In this document: in pieces, positions 7,684-15,476 of the stretch | Layout of the letters: every line of letters begins with the position of its first letter | How positions within the stretch are numbered: the first letter of the stretch is position 1 | Assembly (NCBI GenBank): GCA_036676195.1 | Contig: JAKFDK010000007.1 | Coordinates: forward strand, 1-27,421 | Source: JAKFDK01 sp036676195 | GTDB lineage: Bacteria > Bacillota > Sulfobacillia > Symbiobacteriales > ZC4RG38 | Direction: 5' to 3' | DNA length: 27,421 nucleotides | Program-made: the position numbers and the translations under genes | The notes under the pieces: generated by a model | Told to the model about the DNA's origin: nothing | Seen by the model: only the letters and a program-made list of their open reading frames with translations | Database searches by the model: none

Positions 7684-9432
7684 TTATTCCTTTACACCAA
7701 CCTTGCGACTGACAGTCTGGGTGGCCAGGACCACCACCAGCAAGGCGATGCTCATGAGTACCCCCAGCGCGCACAACGCCGTGTACTGGCCGTTTTCCCA
7801 GAATTCCCAGATGGTAACCGAAAGCACTTCGGAACCAGGGCTGTAAAGCAGGATGGTGCTGGACAGTTCCCGGAATGAAACAACGAAAATGTAGATCCAG
7901 GCGGCCACTGCCCCCGGCTTGAGCAGGGGGAGAATGATGCTGTAGAAGGTCCGCCACCAGGAGGCGCCGCTGACCTGGGCGGATTCCTCCAGTTCGTTGG
8001 AGAGCTGCACCATTGAGGTGGAGTTGTAGCGCATCCCGTATGGCAGGTAGCGGGTGATATAGGCGACCAGCAGGATCCAGATGGTGCCATAGATCGGGAT
8101 GGGCAGGGTGAGGTAAACGAACATGAGCGAAACGCCCATGATCAGGCCGGGGAAAACCAGGGGCAGAAAGGCGATGTTGTCAAAGATCCAGCGACCGCGA
8201 ATCTTGGATTTGACGGTGATCCAGGAGACGATGGCCGTCAGGAATACCACAACGGTGGCGGCCCCGCCCGCCAGGTAGAGGCTGTTCAGGAACGAATGCA
8301 GGACCTTGGGGTAGGTGAGCACGTAGGTGAAGTTCTTCAGGGTCAGGGTTTTCAGACCGGCGAGGCTGGGGACAGAATAGAAAGGTTGGAAGGCCGACCA
8401 GAGGAGCACGAACAGCGGCAGCACCAGGATAAAGCAGAAGTAAAGGACCACGATGGCCAGGGTGGCATATTTCCACTGCCCCAGGCGCATCGGGGCAGGC
8501 TTGTAGCCCTTACCGGTCACGGTGGCGTACCGGTGTGCCTGCCTGGTCAACCGGGAGTAAAAATACACCCCCAGTGAGGTAATGGCGAGCAGTGAAATGG
8601 CATAGGCGCCCGCCAGTCCGAAATCGGCCGGCCAGGAGTGGAGCGCCTCGTAAATGCGGGAAGTAAATACGTGAATGCCGACTGGCATCCCCAGAATGGC
8701 TGGGACCTCGAATGCTTCCAGGCTGCGGACGAACGAAATCAGAAAGATCGAAAAAATCGAGGGCCACGCCATCTTCAGGGTGATCCGGTAAAAGGTTTGC
8801 CACACCCTGGCGCCACACATTTGGGCTGACTCTTCCAGAGAGGGGTCCATTGACTTGAAGGTCGCCACCATTAACAGGTAAGCGGCTGGGGAGAGGTGCA
8901 GGCCCTCCGTCCAGATCATGCCGCCAATGGAATAGGCGTTGAACGGGGGCGAACTCAGGTTGAACAGCGCCTTGACCACGGCATTGATTAAGCCGATTTT
9001 GGGGCTGAGCAAGAAAATCCATGAGATGGTGGAAAGAATGCCCGGCAGGATCAGCGGGATCAGGGACAGGGCGAAAATTAACCCGCGGGCAGGCGTGTCG
9101 GTCCGCTCGGTAATCCAGGCCAGCAGTGTTCCCAGGCCCAGGGCCAGGAATGCAGAGCCAAGGGCAAACACCATGGAGGTGGAAAACAACTGCAGCGTCT
9201 GCGGATCTGTGTAAGCCCGAACGTAGTTATCCAGGGTCCAGACCGCCGTCTGATGCGCGGCCTGGGGGGTGCGCAAGCTGCCTACAATCAGGAACACCAG
9301 GGGAACCAGCGTGAAGTAACCGACAACCAGCAGTGCGGCTGCGATAATGATGTTTTGTCCGGTGAATAATCGTCGCACCAGAGAGACCGGGCCGCTGTCC
9401 GGCGACCAGTTCCTGGTGGTGTCAAGGGCCAT
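7684..9432 (-). CDS. ABC transporter permease, fused double-unit (FbpB type)
   Basis: This membrane permease of 582 residues contains two BPD_transp_1 units in one chain, so one polypeptide supplies the whole channel. The first half has the ATPase-coupling loop in LEESAQMCGARVWQTFYRITLKMAW. The second half has its counterpart at LEESAQVSGASWWRTFYSIILPLL. About twelve hydrophobic helices are visible. The layout matches ferric-iron/aminoethylphosphonate-type importers. The ATG at 9432 follows GAGGGGG. The gene lies 34 bases after the disrupted binding-protein gene. Confidence 0.92.
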   Translation of the reverse strand: MALDTTRNWSPDSGPVSLVRRLFTGQNIIIAAALLVVGYFTLVPLVFLIVGSLRTPQAAHQTAVWTLDNYVRAYTDPQTLQLFSTSMVFALGSAFLALGLGTLLAWITERTDTPARGLIFALSLIPLILPGILSTISWIFLLSPKIGLINAVVKALFNLSSPPFNAYSIGGMIWTEGLHLSPAAYLLMVATFKSMDPSLEESAQMCGARVWQTFYRITLKMAWPSIFSIFLISFVRSLEAFEVPAILGMPVGIHVFTSRIYEALHSWPADFGLAGAYAISLLAITSLGVYFYSRLTRQAHRYATVTGKGYKPAPMRLGQWKYATLAIVVLYFCFILVLPLFVLLWSAFQPFYSVPSLAGLKTLTLKNFTYVLTYPKVLHSFLNSLYLAGGAATVVVFLTAIVSWITVKSKIRGRWIFDNIAFLPLVFPGLIMGVSLMFVYLTLPIPIYGTIWILLVAYITRYLPYGMRYNSTSMVQLSNELEESAQVSGASWWRTFYSIILPLLKPGAVAAWIYIFVVSFRELSSTILLYSPGSEVLSVTIWEFWENGQYTALCALGVLMSIALLVVVLATQTVSRKVGVKE

Positions 9433-9466
9433 CCTGGTTCCCCCTCTGTTTCCGTGATGGTGCGCG

Positions 9467-10516
9467 CTACTTCTTCACCAGGGTGTCGTGGTAGAGCGCC
9501 TCCCACTTCTTCGCCTCATTGATCAGGGCCTCCGGGTCGGCATTGATGTACTTGAAGCCCTTGTTCAGACTGGTGCTGGCCTTGGGATTGCTGGGCACGC
9601 GCCCCACGCCCTGCAGCACTTCCTGACCGTCCTTGGACAGGGTAAACTCGATGAACATCAGCCCCAGGTACGGGTTTTTGGCGTTGGCGGCCAGGGCGAC
9701 CCCGTTGGGGCGGGCCACGACCGGTTCCAGGGGTAGCCATTCAATTGGGGCTCCCTTGGCCTTCAGCCGTTCCGCATTGTGGTTGTAAATGGTGATGGCC
9801 ATAGGGATTTCACCGGAAGATACCAGTTCGGAAATCAAGGTGTGGCCCTTGCGAATCTGCAAGTCTTGCTCTTTCAGCTTGCGGAAGAACTCCATGGCCT
9901 TTTCTTCACTGCCCCACGGCCCTTGCTTGACAAGGGTCACGAACCAGTCCCAGTCGTCGGAGTCGATGGCCATTTTGCCCTTCCACTTGGGCAGCAGCAG
10001 GTCGTCATAGGTCTTGGGGACATCCGCGGGCTTGACCAGGTTGGTGTTGTAGCCGGCGGTAAAGAAGTTGTAACGGGTGGCATGCCAGAGGCCCTTGGGG
10101 TCGCGGGCTGCATCGGGGAAGTCTTTGAACGATGGGGTCCAGAACTGGGTGGTGACCGTTTCCCGGCCAAGGGTCTCCAGTTCCGGGCTGTTGGTTTCAA
10201 AGGCGTCCACTTCAAAGCGCCCGTTCTGCGCCTCAATGATGCCGCGCTGCAGTACCTTTTCGCTGTTGGACCGCCAGAGGTTGACCTCGACCTTGAGCTT
10301 GTAGTTCTTGTCCAGCCACTTGGTAAAGGTGTTGATCAGCGGGGTGGAGTCTTCCAGGTTCATGGAGGTGTAGAGGTTCAGTTCCGTTTCCTTGTTCTCT
10401 TTGGCCCCTGCCACCAGCATGTCGATCTTGTCGTCACCCTTGTACATGGCCAGGGCGGCGACTTTTTTGGCTTGTTCGGTGGTACGGAAGTCATTCTTGG
10501 CCGGTTGGGCCTGGCA
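9467..10516 (-). CDS. Second solute-binding protein, signal peptide and start lost (likely disrupted)
   Basis: The mature binding-protein frame is open from a cysteine codon at 10516 to the stop at 9467 (about 349 residues). It matches the paralogue at 4622-5836 throughout (TEQAKKVAALA, LYTSMNLED, DPKGLWHATRYNFF, EWLPLEPVVARPNG, LNKGF). There is no signal peptide. A good Shine-Dalgarno (AAGGGGAG, 10534-10527) and an ATG at 10517 sit exactly at the cysteine codon but one frame off. That ATG reads only eight codons before TGA. The cysteine followed by QAQPAKND looks like the former lipobox +1 residue. The simplest reading is a deletion that removed the signal-peptide codons and shifted frame. 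In-frame starts exist only inside the upstream cupin gene (TTG 10624) and lack support. The coordinates given cover the mature region. Confidence 0.7.
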   Translation of the reverse strand, partial: CQAQPAKNDFRTTEQAKKVAALAMYKGDDKIDMLVAGAKENKETELNLYTSMNLEDSTPLINTFTKWLDKNYKLKVEVNLWRSNSEKVLQRGIIEAQNGRFEVDAFETNSPELETLGRETVTTQFWTPSFKDFPDAARDPKGLWHATRYNFFTAGYNTNLVKPADVPKTYDDLLLPKWKGKMAIDSDDWDWFVTLVKQGPWGSEEKAMEFFRKLKEQDLQIRKGHTLISELVSSGEIPMAITIYNHNAERLKAKGAPIEWLPLEPVVARPNGVALAANAKNPYLGLMFIEFTLSKDGQEVLQGVGRVPSNPKASTSLNKGFKYINADPEALINEAKKWEALYHDTLVKK

Positions 10517-10556
10517 TGTCCACTCACTCCCCTTCGCCTGTTGGTGTTGCCGGGCT

Positions 10557-11114
10557 TTAGCGCCCGGTGCGGCGGGAACTCTCCTCGATCTGATCGAACC
10601 AGTCAAAGCCCATGGCCTTGACAATGCGGCTGGTTACGGAAATGATCCGGGCCGGCTTGTCCGGGTGGGCGTTGAAGTGGCGGTGCAGGGTGTAGGGTGG
10701 GATGTAAATGAACTGCCCTTCCTTCCAATCATGGCGGCTGGGCTCCTTGTGCCAGTCCCAGATGTAGGCGTCCTGGCAGTCAAAGTTCACATCCCAGTGC
10801 AGGTCGTAGCCTTCGCCCTCTACTACATAGAGCAGTTCCTCGCTCAGGTGGCGGTGTTTGCCGGACCAGCCGCCTTCCTCCAGAAACAGCATGTAGATAT
10901 CCAGGCAATGCTCGCGGGTATTCATTTCCGCATTCAGCAGGTGCTTGATCAGACCGTGGGCGGAGTCCTCCCACGGCATTTCCGCCGCCTTGACGTAGTT
11001 GTGCCGCTCCTGCTCGGCGGCCCGGAAGGCGGCCGATGCCGCCAGACTCCGGCTGAAGTAGTCGGCCTTCAGGTCTCCACCCAGTGACCGGGCACGTTCT
11101 GCATTACTCGCCAT
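10557..11114 (-). CDS. Cupin-domain protein 2 (metal-binding type)
   Basis: This small cytoplasmic beta-barrel protein of 185 residues has canonical cupin motif 1 with metal ligands (HRHLSEELLYVVEGEG, His87, His89, Glu93) and motif 2 (GQFIYIPPYTLHRHFN, His144). The ATG at 11114 is chosen because GGGAGGG precedes it. It overlaps the stop of the upstream cupin gene by 11 bases, implying translational coupling. A longer upstream start would intrude into that gene. Single-barrel cupins of this kind serve as dioxygenases, isomerases or sensors, and the reaction cannot be deduced. It ends 40 bases before the disrupted binding-protein codons. Confidence 0.85.
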   Translation of the reverse strand: MASNAERARSLGGDLKADYFSRSLAASAAFRAAEQERHNYVKAAEMPWEDSAHGLIKHLLNAEMNTREHCLDIYMLFLEEGGWSGKHRHLSEELLYVVEGEGYDLHWDVNFDCQDAYIWDWHKEPSRHDWKEGQFIYIPPYTLHRHFNAHPDKPARIISVTSRIVKAMGFDWFDQIEESSRRTGR

Positions 11115-11694
11115 GGTGATGGCCCTCCCACTGATCTGGATGGAACGGGTCGCTGCCGGCCGGTGTATCCGGCGGATACTCCACAACCCGCTGGAACAGC
11201 ATGTGGGCGAACAGGAACAGGGGCTTGGCTTTCATGATCAGTACCTTGGCCGGCTTTTCGGGGTCGCCGTTAAAGTGCTGGTGCACGCAGGCGTTTTCCA
11301 CAATGCAGATATCGCCGGCTTCCCAGTCGACCCGGCGGGTGTCATGGACGTCGTAACCCTTGCCGTCGAGAATGTAAAATACAGCGCTGTTCATGTGGCC
11401 GTGTTTCTGGCCATGACCACCCGGGGCATACACGTCCACGTGAGCCTCGATCATCTGGGTAATCGCGGTGCTCTGGGGGTTGATCACCTTCTTGCCGTAA
11501 AGCTGGGGACCGCCTTTCCATTCCATGTCGGCTGGATCATAAACGCGGGGCTGGCTCAACAACTGGCGGTATACCTCGCCGTACTTGCCCACCAGTGCCC
11601 GGACGAACACGCGCTCCTTTTGCCACCGTTCCCATTTGGGTTCATCGTGACCGTGACTGTGACCGTGGGACTCCCGACCTTCAGTTTCAGACAT
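11104..11694 (-). CDS. Cupin-domain protein 1 with histidine-rich termini
   Basis: This first gene of the operon encodes 196 residues. Its cupin core has HGHMNSAVFYILDGKG (His98, His100) and GDICIVENACVHQHFN (His138, His140). The usual motif-1 glutamate is not at its normal spacing, so metal coordination may differ from its partner. The N-terminus carries alternating histidines (SHGHSHGHDEP) and the C-terminus ends GHHHGE, both plausible metal-binding tails. The ATG at 11694 is favoured over the GTG at 11703 because AGGTG lies at better spacing. It is related to cupin 2, and the two may form a heteromer (inference). Confidence 0.83.
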   Translation of the reverse strand: MSETEGRESHGHSHGHDEPKWERWQKERVFVRALVGKYGEVYRQLLSQPRVYDPADMEWKGGPQLYGKKVINPQSTAITQMIEAHVDVYAPGGHGQKHGHMNSAVFYILDGKGYDVHDTRRVDWEAGDICIVENACVHQHFNGDPEKPAKVLIMKAKPLFLFAHMLFQRVVEYPPDTPAGSDPFHPDQWEGHHHGE

Positions 11695-11801
11695 GAAGTA
11701 CACCTACTCTTAGTTCTAATCAGCGTTTTAGTTCTATTGCCATAACGAAACCCCTATGAAAATTTTTGACACATTCATCGTACCCATTTGACATTTCATG
11801 C

Positions 11802-11817
11802 AGCATTGTGTGAGCAG
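11802..11817 (-). promoter_or_regulatory. Possible weak -24/-12 promoter of the cupin/ABC operon
   Basis: The minus-strand 16-mer CTGCTCACACAATGCT keeps the -12 GC and one of the two -24 G residues at sigma-54 spacing, about 110 bases before the cupin start. It is a poor match. It is listed because a sigma-54 activator lies immediately upstream. A weak sigma-70 alternative (TTGAGC, 17 bases, CATGAA) overlaps it. Confidence 0.3.
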
Positions 11818-11832
11818 GCTCAAAAGTGAAGC

Positions 11833-11858
11833 AAAAAAGGCGCCCCTCATGGGCGCCT
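11833..11858 (-). terminator. Intrinsic terminator of EBP1
   Basis: The minus-strand stem AGGCGCCC/GGGCGCCT with a five-base loop is followed by six T, 24 bases past the EBP1 stop. It separates the regulator from the cupin operon, which therefore needs its own promoter. Confidence 0.85.
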
Positions 11859-11881
11859 GGTCTATTGGAAGAGCCTGCGGT

Positions 11882-13528
11882 TCAGCCCTGATCATGGCGA
11901 AGTGGCGGGGCGGTGCCTTCCAGCCGCTTTAGCTTGCGCCACAGAGTGGTGATGCTGATGCCCAGTTGCCGCGCTGCCAGGCTGCGGTTACCGCCGACCG
12001 CCGCCAGGGCCTCAATGAGTGCCTCGTGCTCAGCGGAGCGAACCGTAACCTCCAGCCCGGTGCGGGCGGCCCTGCCTCCGGGCCGGTGTGCCCGGGGATG
12101 TTGCAGGGCCAGGGGCAGGTGGGACACCTGCAGTGTGTTGCCCTCGCACAGAATGACTGCCCGCTCCAGGCAGTTTTGCAGTTCACGGATATTTCCTGGC
12201 CAGTCGTGGGCCAGCAGGGCCCGCTCCACCGCAGGCTGCCACCGGTACACGGGCTTGCCGTGGGTGGCTGCCAGGCGCGGCAACAGGTGGCGGGCCAGTA
12301 TGGGCAGGTCACCCGAGCGCTGACACAGCGGCGGCAGGTGGACAGACAGCACATCCAGCCGGTAGAACAGGTCGGCGCGGAAGCGACCGGCCTGTACCAG
12401 GCTGCTCAGTTCACGGTGGGTGGTGCAAATGACGCGCACATCCACCGGCCGGGGCCGGCTGGTGCCAATGCGCAGGACCTCCCGCTCCTGCAGCACGCGC
12501 AGAAGTTTGGCCTGCATCGCCGGGGGCAGTTCGCCGATTTCGTCCAACAACAGCGTGCCGCCGTCCGCCTCTTCAAACAGCCCGGGGCGCCCTTCCTGGT
12601 CGGCCCCCGTAAAGGCACCGCCGATATACCCGAAAAGGGTGCTTTCGAACAGGCTGTCTGGCAGCGCCGCACAATTGACGGCCACGAACGGCTGGTGGTG
12701 GCGGGGGCCGGCGTTATGTACGGCCTGAGCTAGCAGTTCCTTGCCTGTGCCCGTCTCCCCTGTAATGCACAGCGGGGCAGAGCTGGTCGCGGCGGCGGCC
12801 GCCAGGTGCCGGACGGCCTGCAGTTGCGGGCTTTCGCCAATGATATCGTCCAGGGTATAACGTGCCCTGGGGTGACCGGAACGCGCTGTACCCGCATCGG
12901 CCGGGACGGCCAGCGCGTTGTTGAAGCCCAGGCCAAACTCCGACGTAATGGGAATGCGCACTGCCATGGCGCCCGGAACCATGTTGGAGGGGCCGATGAC
13001 CGGTCGCTGCAATTCCATGGCGGCACGATCCGCCTGGTTTTGGTGCCCGATCAGGTCTGACAGCTCACGGCCGTCGGACTTTACTACCCGCAGGCGGCGG
13101 CCCTCGCCGTCGAAGGCCACGGCGATCCCGCCGGTCATGCGGGCGATCACGGGCAAGGCCTCGGCCAGTGCTGCCTGCAGAGCGGCATCCCGGGCGGTCC
13201 GCGCACCGTTGCCGATTCCCAGCACCAGATACCCCAGCGGAATGGCCAGGATTTCGCCCTGGCAGGGACAGGTCCAGGTTGGCTGCTCCGGGGCCTCTGG
13301 TTCGTCCCTACCCGTACTGGTCAGCGGGCGTTGTTGCCGGGCGGCGGTACGGCAAGTCGGGTGGATGCAGCCAACCGCCTCCGGGGCCGGGCGGCCGCCG
13401 CAAGCCAGGGCGTGGATAATCCGTCCGTCCGGCTCGGTCAGCACCACGCATCCGCCTATCATCCGCGCCAGTGCGGGCAGGGTTTCCACCAGCATGTCAG
13501 CCAGTGCGGAACTCAGCTCAGGGGACAT
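11882..13528 (-). CDS. Sigma-54-dependent enhancer-binding regulator EBP1
   Basis: This is an activator of sigma-54 RNA polymerase, 548 residues from the ATG at 13528. That start aligns with the second regulator, and longer frames give no homology. The N-terminal sensor consists of two related units (about 14-108 and 122-208). The first contains six cysteines (27, 43, 54, 59, 87, 89; GCIHPTC and TCPC), unlike EBP2. The second ends RIPITSEFGLGFNNALAV. The AAA+ domain has Walker A GETGTGKE (257-264), the sigma-54-contacting GAFTGA loop (304-309), Walker B LLLDE (326-330) and DWPGNIRELQN. A Fis-type HTH is at about 508-532 (NRSLAARQLGISITTLWRKL). It probably controls the cupin/ABC operon directly downstream. 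The cysteines suggest metal, Fe-S or redox sensing (inference). Confidence 0.93.
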   Translation of the reverse strand: MSPELSSALADMLVETLPALARMIGGCVVLTEPDGRIIHALACGGRPAPEAVGCIHPTCRTAARQQRPLTSTGRDEPEAPEQPTWTCPCQGEILAIPLGYLVLGIGNGARTARDAALQAALAEALPVIARMTGGIAVAFDGEGRRLRVVKSDGRELSDLIGHQNQADRAAMELQRPVIGPSNMVPGAMAVRIPITSEFGLGFNNALAVPADAGTARSGHPRARYTLDDIIGESPQLQAVRHLAAAAATSSAPLCITGETGTGKELLAQAVHNAGPRHHQPFVAVNCAALPDSLFESTLFGYIGGAFTGADQEGRPGLFEEADGGTLLLDEIGELPPAMQAKLLRVLQEREVLRIGTSRPRPVDVRVICTTHRELSSLVQAGRFRADLFYRLDVLSVHLPPLCQRSGDLPILARHLLPRLAATHGKPVYRWQPAVERALLAHDWPGNIRELQNCLERAVILCEGNTLQVSHLPLALQHPRAHRPGGRAARTGLEVTVRSAEHEALIEALAAVGGNRSLAARQLGISITTLWRKLKRLEGTAPPLRHDQG

Positions 13529-13559
13529 GGCCACACCCCCGGTACACATGCAGTTTGCC

Positions 13560-13575
13560 ATACGAAACATCGTAT
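13560..13575. promoter_or_regulatory. Inverted repeat between EBP1 and the EamA gene
   Basis: ATACGA-AACA-TCGTAT is a perfect 6-bp inverted repeat, 32 bases upstream of the EBP1 start in the divergent region. It could be an operator for EBP1 autoregulation. No promoter hexamers are convincing nearby. Confidence 0.35.
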
Positions 13576-13720
13576 CAACCTGGATCCAAATATTCAATAT
13601 CAAATACATAGCGCAACTTCCGCGGATTCCAGTGCAAATCCAACCGCAGGGAACTCGCACAAAAAAGGGTATGAACAATGCCATAGGTTCTGCAGTGACC
13701 CACCAGTGCGGGGTGTCGGC

Positions 13721-14617
13721 ATGGGAGAATGGTTGGCGTTGCTGTCCACACTCTGCTACGCCGGTAGCGGTGTGTGTCTCAAGCGGGGCATGCAAGTGCG
13801 GGCGGGGGACGACGGACTGCTGGTATCCTTGTTCTTGAACGTGCTCATGTACAGCGGCTTTTATCTGTTCAGCCCGGGCGGAATGGCGGTACCGTGGTCG
13901 CGCACCGGGATCCTGGCCTTTGTGGGGGCTGGTGCGCTCACCAGCCTGCTGGCGCGCTGGGCCTATTTTGGCGGAATCCGCCGCCTGGGGCCCTCGCGGG
14001 CCGTGGCATTGAAGAGCAGTTCACCGGTGTTTGCGTTTCTTGCTGCCCTGCTGGTGCCAGGGGAGGAAGTGCGGAGTGTGGCCTTGCTGGGTGCCGTTCT
14101 GGTGGTGGCCGGAGTGTGGGCCGTCACCGGCAACCACCGGGCCGGCACACCGTTGGGGGCGGCACCGGGCGGGCGTCAGGAACGGACCGGTATGCTGATG
14201 GCCCTGGTGGCGGCCGCGGCCTACGGCGGCGGCCATGTGCTGCGCAAGGTGGGGATTAACGCCACCCCGGACCCGGTGGCGGGCGCCCTGATCGGGGCGG
14301 TGACCGGGCTGGCGGTATACCTGGCCCTGGCCGCGTTTTCCGGCCGGCTGGTTGCCACCCTGGAGCGTACCCGGCAGGCCCTGACGCCGTCGTACCTTCT
14401 GGCAGGTATCCTGGTGGGACTGGGTCAGGTGTTATTTTTTTATGCTGCGCAATTTACCGGGATTACGCATGTGGCAGTCATCAGCGCCAGTGAGCCGGTG
14501 CTGACGATAGGCCTGAGCAGCCTGTTCCTGCCGGCCGACGAACAACGCACGCCCTTCCTGTTGGCCGGCGTGGGCATGGTCACAGCCGGTGCCGCCGTGC
14601 TGGTCCTGGTCCGCTGA
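13721..14617 (+). CDS. EamA/DMT-family exporter
   Basis: This integral membrane protein of 298 residues has about ten hydrophobic helices in two EamA repeats. Repeat signatures are GGIRRLGPSRAVALKSSSPVFAFL in the first half and GITHVAVISASEPVLTIGLSSLF in the second. The start is the ATG at 13721 after GGGGTG. The longer frame upstream runs antisense into EBP1 and is not credible. Family members export metabolites or amino acids. It is transcribed divergently from EBP1, so it may move a metabolite of the same pathway (inference). Confidence 0.85.
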   Translation: MGEWLALLSTLCYAGSGVCLKRGMQVRAGDDGLLVSLFLNVLMYSGFYLFSPGGMAVPWSRTGILAFVGAGALTSLLARWAYFGGIRRLGPSRAVALKSSSPVFAFLAALLVPGEEVRSVALLGAVLVVAGVWAVTGNHRAGTPLGAAPGGRQERTGMLMALVAAAAYGGGHVLRKVGINATPDPVAGALIGAVTGLAVYLALAAFSGRLVATLERTRQALTPSYLLAGILVGLGQVLFFYAAQFTGITHVAVISASEPVLTIGLSSLFLPADEQRTPFLLAGVGMVTAGAAVLVLVR

Positions 14618-14653
14618 GGCCGGCCCCGGCCGCGCCCTGTCGTTTCATAATTG

Positions 14654-14671
14654 TAATGGTTTATGCCATTA
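14654..14671. promoter_or_regulatory. Inverted repeat upstream of the aldolase promoter (a)
   Basis: TAATGG-TTTATG-CCATTA is a perfect 6-bp inverted repeat, about 50 bases upstream of the -24/-12 promoter. This is a suitable location for an enhancer-binding activator site. Confidence 0.4.
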
Positions 14672-14681
14672 GAAATGTTTA

Positions 14682-14701
14682 TGATCAGTCCGATCTGATC
14701 A
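14682..14701. promoter_or_regulatory. Inverted repeat upstream of the aldolase promoter (b)
   Basis: TGATCAG-TCCGAT-CTGATCA is a perfect 7-bp inverted repeat ending 17 bases before the -24 element. It could be an activator or repressor site. Confidence 0.4.
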
Positions 14702-14718
14702 GAGTAGCGATTGTGAAT

Positions 14719-14734
14719 TGACATGTCTCTTGCT
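14719..14734 (+). promoter_or_regulatory. Sigma-54 (-24/-12) promoter of the aldolase/CoA-transferase pair
   Basis: TGACAT-GTCTC-TTGCT has the correct sigma-54 spacing. It has a perfect -12 TTGCT, and the -24 GG is degraded to GA. Its last 13 bases are identical to the ribBA promoter at 22863-22878. The aldolase GTG lies 30 bases downstream. Confidence 0.75.
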
Positions 14735-14763
14735 GTGTCCCGCCAAACGGAGGTGGAACGACG

Positions 14764-15447
14764 GTGCCAGAACGTACGGATTTGCGCAGCGACCTGGTTC
14801 TGAGCGTGCGCATGCTGGAGCGAGCCGGTCTTGTAGACATGAACGGGCACGTCAGTGCCCGTGACCCTGATACCGGCCATGTGATCATCAATGCCCACGG
14901 GGCCAGCCGGCACGCCCTGACGGAGCGCGACCTGGTGACCATTGACCTGAGCGGGCGCCTGCTGGACGGCGAGGGTTCGCCGCCCTCGGAATGGCCCCTG
15001 CACACGTGCATGTATGAGGCGCGACCGGATATCATGGCCGTGGCCCATTTCCACCCACCTGTGGCCACGCGGTTCGGGGTGGTGCGGCGGCCCCTGGTAG
15101 CGGTCTGCAACCTGGGTGCGGCGGTGGGCACTCCGGCCCTGTATGACGCACCGGACCTGATTCGTAACCGCACCCTGGGCGTGGCGTGCGCCACTGCCCT
15201 GGGGCAGAGCCGGGCCGTGCTGATGCGGGGGCACGGGGTGACGGTGGTGGGGGGCAGCGTGCTGGAGGCGTTTGTGCTCTCACTGTGTCTGGAAGAGAAC
15301 GCCCGCATGTTGGCAGGCGCCCTGGCGCTGGGTGATCCGGTTCCCTTCACGCCGGAAGAGGTGCAGCAGATCGGTGCCATGCACCGCGAAGCGCGGGTCA
15401 TGCGCAAGTTTTGGGACTACCAGCAGAGCAAGCTCAAGGAAGGGTAG
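14764..15447 (+). CDS. Class II aldolase/adducin-family protein
   Basis: This metal-dependent aldolase, epimerase or decarboxylase has 227 residues, close to L-fuculose-1-phosphate aldolase in size. Residues equivalent to the FucA active site are visible: Glu76 in PSEWPLH, the zinc ligands His95 and His97 in AHFHPP, and His157 in MRGHGVT. NGHVSAR near residue 28 is the N-terminal substrate loop. The GTG start follows GGAGGTG. It is first in a two-gene unit with a CoA-transferase, driven by a sigma-54 promoter. The substrate is likely a small hydroxy acid or sugar acid, but this cannot be fixed from sequence. Confidence 0.88.
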   Translation: MPERTDLRSDLVLSVRMLERAGLVDMNGHVSARDPDTGHVIINAHGASRHALTERDLVTIDLSGRLLDGEGSPPSEWPLHTCMYEARPDIMAVAHFHPPVATRFGVVRRPLVAVCNLGAAVGTPALYDAPDLIRNRTLGVACATALGQSRAVLMRGHGVTVVGGSVLEAFVLSLCLEENARMLAGALALGDPVPFTPEEVQQIGAMHREARVMRKFWDYQQSKLKEG

Positions 15448-15476
15448 ACATGGCCGGAACACACGGAGGGTTGGAT

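Noticed and set aside
13529..13795. N-terminal extension of EBP1
   Set aside because: It has no similarity to EBP2, crosses the divergent intergenic region and the EamA start, and a well-placed start exists at 13528.
14440..15407. Long minus-strand frames opposite the EamA and aldolase genes
   Set aside because: These are shadows of recognised genes. They are low-complexity Arg/His/Pro-rich translations without start context, and they cross the sigma-54 promoter.
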